8,196 nt of DNA from Candidatus Peribacteria bacterium (GTDB taxonomy: Bacteria > Patescibacteriota > Gracilibacteria > Peribacterales > Peribacteraceae). Positions 1 to 5,856 of this stretch are shown here, in pieces. The stretch lies in contig CAINWJ010000096.1 in NCBI GenBank assembly GCA_903854455.1, positions 1-8,196 of the forward strand. The letters run 5' to 3'. The notes under the pieces are model-generated. The model had not been told where the DNA came from. It saw only the letters and a program-made list of their open reading frames with translations, and ran no database searches. Within the stretch, counting starts at the first letter, position 1. Each line of letters starts with the position of its first letter. Position numbers and translations under genes: made by a program.

Positions 1-2503
1 TCACCGATCCTGTGAGCGTCTCATGATTGAGGTACGAATTTCGTCCGACGGCTACCGATGAACTGTACTCAGGCTTCCGGTACGCCTGCACGTTGAAGTT
101 GCCATACGCACTGCCTTCGACGTCATTTCCGGTCACTGCTGCAACAATGTTGAACCAGCCGAGTGACGATTCTTTTGCCAGAGGCAGGGTAAACGTGAAA
201 CTTCCGAACTCATTCAATGAAACAGTTTCATCCACAATCGAGTTTGACTCGGCATCCGTCACCGTCAATGTCACCTCGCGATCCTTGGAGGGAAGATGCA
301 TAACGCCATCCGCATCCAGGAAGCGCAGCATGCCCTTCATTTCGACCGTGTCACCTGCCTTGTAGATCGGCCTGTCCGTCGTGATGATGGACTGCAGACG
401 GTACTTCGGTGCGACGGGAGAGAGGAAATTGCTGTACACATCCGAGAAATCGTAGGGCTGGAAACCGTTGTTCCACGTACTTGCTATGAACGAACTCTGT
501 CCGTCTTTCTCCACACTCACCCAGAACTCAGGCTGACTGTAGTTACTGAAATCGCCAAGTGACGCGATCTTGCCACTGGTTTCGAAGAATCCCTGAGCAT
601 CGGTTGAGCCCTTGATGGGGGTTGTCCCGGCGAGAGTCGAGAAGGTAACTGAAGCACCCGGAACCGGTTCGCCCGTCTGCAGATCCGTGACCCAGACCAA
701 TGCCGATTTGCCCGAGTACTTGAGCGTCACACCCAGATTCGTCAATGCAAAGAACCGTTGCTCCACCCGCGGATTTCCTTGTGAATCCACCCACTCCGGC
801 GCCTGCAAAGTCATCACGTAGATTCCGGACGGAAGCTCTTTGAGCCGTTCCTGAAGATCGAACGTTTTGATGGTCCAGGTATCCGAGACATCCAGTGTCT
901 CGATGTTCCATGACCTCACATTGCCGGAGATCGACTTCAGATCAAGTGGCGTGTACCCGCTGTCCCTCCGATCGAAGCGGATCTTCCTAAACGTCTCGAG
1001 GCTGATCTGACCAACCTCGACATTCAGTGCGCTGACATTGACGTGATTCAGATAGAACACCGGCGGACGGTTCTGTTCGAAGATGTTGAACTCCTTGCCA
1101 CGGGGATAGATGAACGCGTCGGGAGTGATGGGCTTGGTTTTGAACTTGAATGTCATCGGCTTCTTGAGCGTCTGTCCATACGTATCCTTGAGCGACGTCT
1201 TCACCGTGACCGTGTACTCAGTCGATGGCTTCAGGAGAGGGAAACAGCTGACCTCTGCACTGTAGGAATAGCAGGAAGTACTTTTCCATGTCTTGAGATC
1301 AGGAGAAAAACTGATACTGCTTCCTGTCAGCATGGTGATATTGGGCGGGCTCGTAAATGAAAATGATAGCCTGTTGTCATCGTATCCACCCTTCAATACT
1401 ACAAACTCACCGACAGTGCTGAATTGCGCCGTATAAGGATCCGATGTTCCGAGCGTTCCGATTTTCCCCGGCAGATCCTTCCCAATGGTCAGCGAATACG
1501 ATTTGCTGAACTGTAGAGATTTCTCAGGTACAACGATGATTTGCGTGCGATCCTGCACTGATTTCCCATGCTCTTCTTTGGTTCCGAACTTCAGGGTTTT
1601 GATGGAAACTGCACTCTGTGCCTGGTTCATCTGCGACTCCGATACAGAAATCGGAAGAAGTGATGACGAGGAAAGACTGATTGATTTCTTTGCTGTCATC
1701 AAATCCATCTCATGGTTGAATTGAACCGAAATGACACTCGTTGGTCCCTCCATATTAGATCCATTCGGGCTCACCGAAAGCACACGCGGACGCTCGGTCT
1801 CGAATGTCCAGGAGAACTCCTGCTCCGTCAGTTCACCGTTCACCATCTTGATCCCCTTCGGGACGGTAACGGTGTACGCAGTCGCTTCCGTCAGCGGCTC
1901 AACGAGAACGAACGTCGCGGTCGTTGTTCCGAGCCAGCGCCAGTGACCCTTGAGAGACGGAGTGATGGTCACCGGCCAATCCGTCCAGCGGCTGGCTGCC
2001 TTCGCCCCTTGCACCTGCGTCAACGGAACCACCGGTCTATCGAAGACGATGACGATATCGGTCTTCGGACCGACATCCTTCGCATCCGGGGCCGGGATGC
2101 GTGCACTGACAACCGGAGCACCTGCAACGATGAATGTGAAATCCATGTCACCTCCGAGAGACTGGCCGGAAGACCTCTTCGCTGCTCCGCCAACAGTCAC
2201 GACATATGTCTTGCCCTCAGACAATGTACTTTTCGGCTGCAGAATAAGCTCTTCGCCATCCCATTGCATACTTGCTTGTACGCCGTCTGGCAACGTCAGA
2301 TTCTCCTCGACCGACGCATGATCCATTTGCTCGGGAAATGAGAGCCTGAGTGGCGAGGAAGCTGCAATCCTCTGGTGCTGACCGACGATGAACAATGCTG
2401 GTGAGCGCGTCAGAAAATAGCTGCCGACGATCAGACTGGCTGTCAGAATGATCAGGGCAATAGCTCCGATGACGCGGACGTCCTTGAGTGAAGGAAATGA
2501 CAT
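1..2503 (-). CDS. Alpha-2-macroglobulin-like protein, membrane anchored, C-terminus outside the window
   Basis: The minus frame is open from an ATG at 2503-2501 to the window edge, giving 834 codons without a stop. Residues 10-30 form one hydrophobic segment after a short charged start; no lipobox Cys follows, so I read an uncleaved membrane anchor rather than a lipoprotein. Residues about 35-380 contain three Ig-like segments with the Big_5 (SbsA-type) signature, seen as LRLSFPEQMD, IVIVFDRPV and SVQFNHEMD. Macroglobulin-type beta domains follow. The diagnostic MG2 (A2M_N) motif TTDRPIYKAGDTV lies at residues 708-720. C411 and C420 could form a local disulfide. Bacterial A2M homologues trap attacking proteases outside the membrane, usually through a thioester. 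The bait region and thioester would lie beyond the left edge, so whether this is a thioester type cannot be judged. It is transcribed divergently from the DsbA-like gene. The start has no Shine-Dalgarno and is preceded by a pyrimidine run. Confidence 0.88.
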   Translation of the reverse strand, partial: MSFPSLKDVRVIGAIALIILTASLIVGSYFLTRSPALFIVGQHQRIAASSPLRLSFPEQMDHASVEENLTLPDGVQASMQWDGEELILQPKSTLSEGKTYVVTVGGAAKRSSGQSLGGDMDFTFIVAGAPVVSARIPAPDAKDVGPKTDIVIVFDRPVVPLTQVQGAKAASRWTDWPVTITPSLKGHWRWLGTTTATFVLVEPLTEATAYTVTVPKGIKMVNGELTEQEFSWTFETERPRVLSVSPNGSNMEGPTSVISVQFNHEMDLMTAKKSISLSSSSLLPISVSESQMNQAQSAVSIKTLKFGTKEEHGKSVQDRTQIIVVPEKSLQFSKSYSLTIGKDLPGKIGTLGTSDPYTAQFSTVGEFVVLKGGYDDNRLSFSFTSPPNITMLTGSSISFSPDLKTWKSTSCYSYSAEVSCFPLLKPSTEYTVTVKTSLKDTYGQTLKKPMTFKFKTKPITPDAFIYPRGKEFNIFEQNRPPVFYLNHVNVSALNVEVGQISLETFRKIRFDRRDSGYTPLDLKSISGNVRSWNIETLDVSDTWTIKTFDLQERLKELPSGIYVMTLQAPEWVDSQGNPRVEQRFFALTNLGVTLKYSGKSALVWVTDLQTGEPVPGASVTFSTLAGTTPIKGSTDAQGFFETSGKIASLGDFSNYSQPEFWVSVEKDGQSSFIASTWNNGFQPYDFSDVYSNFLSPVAPKYRLQSIITTDRPIYKAGDTVEMKGMLRFLDADGVMHLPSKDREVTLTVTDAESNSIVDETVSLNEFGSFTFTLPLAKESSLGWFNIVAAVTGNDVEGSAYGNFNVQAYRKPEYSSSVAVGRNSYLNHETLTGSV

Positions 2504-2506
2504 GGA

Positions 2507-2538
2507 GGAAGGGGGGACGGAATGCGGTGGATAGGATA
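2507..2538 (-). promoter_or_regulatory. Possible -10 element and pyrimidine leader of the A2M-like gene
   Basis: On the minus strand TGTATCCT (hexamer TATCCT, 2538-2533) lies about 30 bases before the ATG. It is followed by a pyrimidine-rich leader containing CCCCCCTTCC (2516-2507). The same ten bases sit directly before the start at 5857. No convincing -35 is visible; a TTTGGT-like match 16 bases upstream comes from the heptamer array itself. Confidence 0.3.
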
Positions 2539-2543
2539 CAGGA

Positions 2544-2668
2544 AATGACCAATGACCAAATCCCAATGACCAAATAATCACCAATTCTCAATTCGCAATT
2601 CAATATAATCAGATTGATGATTGTGCATTGGGAATTCTTTGGGAATTGGGCATTGGCAATTGAGCATT
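2544..2668. repeat. Inverted array of 7-base units (AATGACC-like), about 60 bp per arm
   Basis: The left arm (2544-2603) reads as 7-base units AATGACC, AATGACC, AAATCCC, AATGACC, an 11-base unit AAATAATCACC, then AATTCTC, AATTCGC, AATTCAA. The right arm (2668-2609, read on the minus strand) has the same order: AATGCTC, AATTGCC, AATGCCC, AATTCCC, an 11-base AAAGAATTCCC, then AATGCAC, AATCATC, AATCTGA. The odd 11-base unit sits at the same register in both arms. By hand alignment the arms agree at roughly 70 percent of positions, with a 5-base centre. The element fills most of the divergent A2M/DsbA intergenic region. It could be a MITE-like remnant or a dispersed non-coding repeat. The open frame across it on the minus strand is a by-product of the repeat. 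Confidence 0.7.
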
Positions 2669-2743
2669 CAAGCCGCGGATCAGGAGATCTGCGTTTGCCT
2701 TGCGCCAACCAAATCCCGGTGGTGGCATCACCTCCCTCCGCTG

Positions 2744-2749
2744 TATACT
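2744..2749 (+). promoter_or_regulatory. Possible -10 box of the DsbA-like gene
   Basis: TATACT matches five of six bases of the sigma-70-type -10 box and lies 34 bases before the ATG at 2784. No recognisable -35 hexamer is present at 16-18 bases upstream. The context TATACTCCGC resembles TATAATCCGC before the gene at 5857, which supports it weakly. Confidence 0.35.
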
Positions 2750-2783
2750 CCGCACACATTTTTTATCATCTTCTCCACATTCT

Positions 2784-3545
2784 ATGTCACAGAAAGAAGG
2801 TCAAAATGTCTGGTTCGGTGTCGCGATGTTCCTTGCCGGACTCGTCGTTGGCGTCATCATCATGACTGTTGTCGCCAATACAACATTCACGGGCATCGGC
2901 GGTAAGAGACCTACAGTTCCAACTGAACCACAAGTCGCAACTGCTACAGACAAAATGCTCGCGGTGATTAAAACGATTGGCCTGAGTGAAGATGCGTTCA
3001 CCGCCTGCACGAAGGATGAAGGAGGTGCCATCGTTCAGAAGATCAATCAGACCGAGGCAGACGGACAGAAAGCCGGTATCCGCGGCACTCCCGGAAACAT
3101 CGTTTACAGCGTGAAGGCGAAGAAGGGTCGCATCGTTTCCGGTGCACGCCCCGCAGAAATGTTCAAGGTTCACATCGATGCGTTACTGAAGAATCCGAAT
3201 GCCAAGCTTGTACCCGATCCGAAGGATGAAAGCCTAGTCGAAACAACGACTGTACCGCCTATCGATCCCGCAACGGACTATATCCGGGGTAACAGAGATG
3301 CAGATATTGCGATCATTGAGTATTCGGATTACCAGTGCCCCTACTGCATGCGCGTTCATCCCACCATGCAGCAGCTTCTCCAGGAATACGATGGCAAGAT
3401 CATGTGGGTGTTCCGTCACTATCCCCTGCCGCCCAACATGCACCCGGATGCCATGCCTCTCGCCATCGGTGCTGAGTGCGCCGGCAAGCTGGGTGGCAAC
3501 GATGCCTTCTGGCAGTACACGGATGCGATCATGAGCCAGAATTGA
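2784..3545 (+). CDS. DsbA-family thiol oxidoreductase with apparently circularly permuted domain
   Basis: This 253-residue protein starts at ATG 2784, which places a membrane anchor at residues 9-31 right after a short polar N-terminus. The rest should face outside. Residues 161-253 match the first half of a Thioredoxin_4/DSBA domain: DYIRGNRDADIAIIEYSDY, active site CPYC (185-188), strand IMWVFRHYPL, and the helix with ECA and DAFWQYTDAIM, where the protein ends. Residues 53-136 match the second half of the same family: helix IKTIGLSEDAFTAC, the cis-proline loop GTPG (101-104), the SGARP turn and a final helix HIDALLK. A normal enzyme has these halves in the opposite order. Both halves look complete, and the break falls in a short helical loop. 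The likely role is making or shuffling disulfides in exported proteins; no partner such as VKOR or DsbB is in view. No Shine-Dalgarno precedes the start. A longer TTG start at 2700 is unlikely because the -10-like box would then be coding. Confidence 0.85.
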   Translation: MSQKEGQNVWFGVAMFLAGLVVGVIIMTVVANTTFTGIGGKRPTVPTEPQVATATDKMLAVIKTIGLSEDAFTACTKDEGGAIVQKINQTEADGQKAGIRGTPGNIVYSVKAKKGRIVSGARPAEMFKVHIDALLKNPNAKLVPDPKDESLVETTTVPPIDPATDYIRGNRDADIAIIEYSDYQCPYCMRVHPTMQQLLQEYDGKIMWVFRHYPLPPNMHPDAMPLAIGAECAGKLGGNDAFWQYTDAIMSQN

Positions 3546-3550
3546 CCATG

Positions 3551-3582
3551 ATTTATAGGATTTACAGGATTACCTTGATTAC
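3551..3582. repeat. Short degenerate GGATTTACAGGATTAC-type repeat
   Basis: Between the DsbA-like stop and its terminator, a short GATT-based unit recurs: ATAGGATTTAC, AGGATTACC, TTGATTAC, about 8-10 bases apart. It has no coding potential and looks like an intergenic filler repeat. Confidence 0.4.
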
Positions 3583-3611
3583 AAAACGGAGCCGAGAGGC
3601 TCCGTTTTTTT
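3583..3611 (+). terminator. Rho-independent terminator after the DsbA-like gene
   Basis: A perfect 11-bp stem (AAAACGGAGCC pairing with GGCTCCGTTTT) closes on a GAGA tetraloop and runs into seven T residues (3605-3611). It lies 38 bases after the DsbA-like stop. On the other strand the stem is followed by four T, so it may also weakly stop transcription of the convergent ClpP-like gene, which ends at 3639. Confidence 0.9.
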
Positions 3612-3638
3612 GCAAACAATTTTCAATTTGTTGAAAGA

Positions 3639-4451
3639 TCAGTTCCTCGGAGGATCAAAATCTGCTTGAGTAAGCTGGCAGAATTTTTTCTGCGTGACTC
3701 GAAGAAACCGTTCAAGCCTTACACGTACATCTTTAAGTGGGCAGATTTGGAGTAGCTCACCAATTGCATCTCTCATCATCTGTGGTGTGCAAAGAGAACC
3801 TGCAGTCGCATTTGCCAAATCAGATCCTGAAATTTCAACAAAATTTTTGCTTGAAACATGGGGATGATCAAGAGCTTGTTTGAATCGAAGAGCGACTACT
3901 GATCGCTCGAATTGAATTCTGTCTTCAGCTTTTGACTTCAAACGATTTAGAAACGTATACGGATTCTCGTAATGTCTATCATCAACATCGCAATCTTCTC
4001 TGCCATTCTGTGTTCCATAATGGAAAAAAAGTCTAGCATCTGGTGTAAGGAAAATTTGTTGTGCCACCGTCGCAAGATTAGCTGCTGCACTGATTGCACA
4101 CTTTCCAATAATTGCCTGCACATTCCACGTGTATTTCTTCTGACCTTTACGAAGAACCTTCTCAATTTTTTGCCGAAGAAATGAGTCTCCTCCTTCCGAG
4201 TTTATTAACAGGCTCACAATTGAGCCTCGTCGAAGGTATTGTTCTGCATCGTCATCACTACGTAATGATTTTATGATTTTCCCTAGGCTTATTCTCTGCC
4301 ACTTCCCATCAGAGATGATATGAAATGGGAATCTTGTAATCTTTTGTTCAAATCTTTCGTCATCGCTATCACCATTAATTGGACGATCACATAATACTAT
4401 TGCAGAAGTATCCTCCGGTTCATGTGGAAGTATGGACAAGCCCTTCATCAT
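3639..4451 (-). CDS. ClpP-fold (S14-like) serine peptidase homologue, stand-alone and AT-rich
   Basis: This 270-residue protein has a core resembling ClpP and other crotonase-fold peptidases. Residues 77-88 (SIVSLLINSEGG) match the strand plus INSPGG oxyanion loop. Residues 111-123 (VQAIIGKCAISAA) match the segment carrying the nucleophile, probably Ser121. LTPDARLFFHYG (136-146) matches the strand with the catalytic histidine, His144. The region 200-235 ends in a motif like the ClpP GLVD element (AIGELLQI), but the triad Asp is not obvious. It is longer than a typical ClpP (about 195-210 residues), with an extra N-terminal segment of about 70 residues and a Lys/Arg-rich tail. No signal peptide or membrane segment is visible, so it is probably cytoplasmic. 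No Clp ATPase is adjacent. The gene is clearly richer in A and T than its neighbours, suggesting transfer. Start: ATG at 4451, with a second ATG immediately after it. Confidence 0.72.
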   Translation of the reverse strand: MMKGLSILPHEPEDTSAIVLCDRPINGDSDDERFEQKITRFPFHIISDGKWQRISLGKIIKSLRSDDDAEQYLRRGSIVSLLINSEGGDSFLRQKIEKVLRKGQKKYTWNVQAIIGKCAISAAANLATVAQQIFLTPDARLFFHYGTQNGREDCDVDDRHYENPYTFLNRLKSKAEDRIQFERSVVALRFKQALDHPHVSSKNFVEISGSDLANATAGSLCTPQMMRDAIGELLQICPLKDVRVRLERFLRVTQKKFCQLTQADFDPPRN

Positions 4452-4489
4452 AATATAGATATTATATCATAATCTATATTATATTGCAA
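4450..4489 (-). promoter_or_regulatory. Promoter with overlapping 11-bp inverted-repeat operator for the ClpP-like gene
   Basis: On the minus strand, -35 TTGCAA (4489-4484) and -10 TATAAT (4466-4461) are separated by 17 bases, close to a sigma-70 consensus. Transcription would start near 4454, only a few bases before the ATG at 4451, so the message is probably nearly leaderless. A perfect inverted repeat, ATAATATAGAT (4450-4460) and ATCTATATTAT (4472-4482), places one arm over the start site, the other between -35 and -10, and the -10 in the 11-base centre. This is the geometry of a repressor operator. Confidence 0.65.
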
Positions 4490-4504
4490 CTTCTTCAACA
4501 CGGA

Positions 4505-5704
4505 TTACACCGTAAACTCCCCATCCTTGAAAATCACCTTCGTCTTGCCGTTCTCCAGCGTCGCCGTCACGGTTCTGTCTTCGGTGGAAATGATGTCCGT
4601 GTGCTCCGGCGATTCGTTGTAGCCCATCGCCTCCCACTCGTCCTCCGTCGGCTGGCTCATGTCGCCAATGTAACTATCACGATAGGCACGACCGAGGGCG
4701 ATGTGCGTATTGCCGTACCTGCCGCCGATGTTTTCATCGAACAACGTATTCGCCATGAACTTCGTAATGCGCGAGAAGCGACGATCGGTGAGCGAAAACT
4801 CGCCGATCTTGTCAGCGTTCTTCCTCTCCAGCATGGCATCCAGAACCTTCTGTCCTTTCTTGGCAGTCGCACGGACAACCTTGCCGTTCTTAAACTCGAG
4901 TGCAACATCACGGAGAATATTGCCGTAGCGGTACAGCGGCTGATTGAACGCAATTGTTCCTTCCGTATGTCGCCAGTCGGGTGACACGAAGATTTCGAAG
5001 CTCGGGATGTTCCTGCCGCTGCCGCCGAGCCATGCTCTGTTCGAACCGACTCCAACGGTCAGATCAATCCTCTTGCCTTCGACCTTCACGCGTTGGATCT
5101 TCATGGCATCCAGCACCTTCTTGAGCCGATCCTGTTCCTTCTGGATGTGCTTCCACTCCTTCACGGGATTCGCCTTGTCTAGGTAGCAGCCAACGATGAT
5201 CTCGTGCCAGTACTCCTTGAGCGTCATCCCCGCTTCCTTCGCCATCGCCTCGGTGCCCCAGAGTGCCAACGTCCATGTGAACTTGCCTTGCTGCTCCTTT
5301 TTATTTAGCCAGTCACGCATCTTGCGACGGGAATCCATGGCACGGAACAGTTTCCTCGGATCAACTGATTGCAGCTCCTTGGGATCGACATCTGCCAGGA
5401 TGGAAACCTGATGATCGATGAGATCAGCCTCAGCTTTCTTGTACGCAGCGGGGAAGAACGTGAGCTGTTCATCGTTGGCGAGATTGAAGAAGATGCTGTC
5501 GGTCCCGGTCGGCATGATCCTCGCCTTCGGAAACGCTCCTGCCTTCAGAACCGCACGGAGCAGATGCGGATAGAGAGGCTTGGCAACGTCCGGTACATTG
5601 AGCTGGACGACCTCGCGCGGCCTCGCACCTTTCCCGCTTCCAAGAGCAAACGTTACAAGAAGATCCGCAAGCTTCCGCAAAACGTCATCTGAAGGTTGGT
5701 ACAT
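4505..5704 (-). CDS. M29-family metallo-aminopeptidase (aminopeptidase T/AmpS type)
   Basis: This 399-residue protein has the full length expected of M29 leucyl-type aminopeptidases, cytoplasmic dimers that remove N-terminal residues using two metal ions. The family ligands can be followed in order: Glu237 in NIPSFEIFVSP, Glu302 in KIGEFSLTD, His334 and Tyr341 in GNTHIALGRAY, and His368 with Asp370 in PEHTDII. Residues 213-230 (DLTVGVGSNRAWLGGSGR) match the conserved strand and loop before the first ligand. The N-terminal half (1-200) is the less conserved alpha/beta part. There is no signal peptide or membrane segment. The start at 5704 is the first ATG giving the usual N-terminal helix; no Shine-Dalgarno precedes it. 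It lies 53 bases upstream of the ClpP-like gene on the same strand, but that gene has its own promoter. It is transcribed divergently from the gene at 5857. Likely housekeeping peptide recycling. Confidence 0.92.
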   Translation of the reverse strand: MYQPSDDVLRKLADLLVTFALGSGKGARPREVVQLNVPDVAKPLYPHLLRAVLKAGAFPKARIMPTGTDSIFFNLANDEQLTFFPAAYKKAEADLIDHQVSILADVDPKELQSVDPRKLFRAMDSRRKMRDWLNKKEQQGKFTWTLALWGTEAMAKEAGMTLKEYWHEIIVGCYLDKANPVKEWKHIQKEQDRLKKVLDAMKIQRVKVEGKRIDLTVGVGSNRAWLGGSGRNIPSFEIFVSPDWRHTEGTIAFNQPLYRYGNILRDVALEFKNGKVVRATAKKGQKVLDAMLERKNADKIGEFSLTDRRFSRITKFMANTLFDENIGGRYGNTHIALGRAYRDSYIGDMSQPTEDEWEAMGYNESPEHTDIISTEDRTVTATLENGKTKVIFKDGEFTV

Positions 5705-5856
5705 AGTGAAGTCACTGTACCGAGAATTGTTTGACGGAGGAAGTGACCCGCAGCATACATAATCATGAGCAAACCTTTTTCAAAATCCTGTCAATGGTTT
5801 GTCCCCTCCGGTGAGCGAGGAACCACTATAATCCGCGTGCCCATTTCCCCCCTTCC
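5705..5856. other. Divergent intergenic region between the M29 peptidase and the Ser-rich protein
   Basis: This 152-base region must hold promoters for both neighbours. A weak inverted repeat, CAAACC (5770-5775) and GGTTTG (5796-5801), has a 20-base centre. On the minus strand TTGAAA (5783-5778) could serve as a -35 for the M29 gene, but I see no good -10 at the right distance. No small gene is apparent. Confidence 0.35.
5827..5832 (+). promoter_or_regulatory. -10 box of the Ser-rich surface protein gene
   Basis: A perfect TATAAT lies 24 bases before the ATG at 5857. The leader from about 5839 is pyrimidine-rich and ends in CCCCCCTTCC directly against the start codon, with no Shine-Dalgarno. 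No clear -35 is present; TTGTCC (5799-5804) is too far away at 22 bases. Confidence 0.5.

Noticed and set aside
2217..2759. 180-codon open frame on the minus strand across the A2M start and the heptamer array
   Set aside because: It overlaps the real A2M frame and its middle is the translated 7-base repeat; it shows no domain and is a by-product of the repeat.
2700..2783. Longer N-terminus for the DsbA-like protein, starting at TTG 2700
   Set aside because: It would put 28 non-family residues before the membrane anchor and make the TATACT box coding; ATG 2784 gives the usual short start.
3545..3582. Frameshifted remainder of the DsbA-like gene after the stop
   Set aside because: The sequence after the stop is an AT-rich repeat followed by a terminator, with no trace of the missing half. 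The matching half is upstream instead, so this is a permutation and not a truncation.
4484..4984. 166-codon plus-strand open frame opposite the M29 gene
   Set aside because: It is the complement of a well-supported M29 coding region with all metal ligands; it has no recognisable features.
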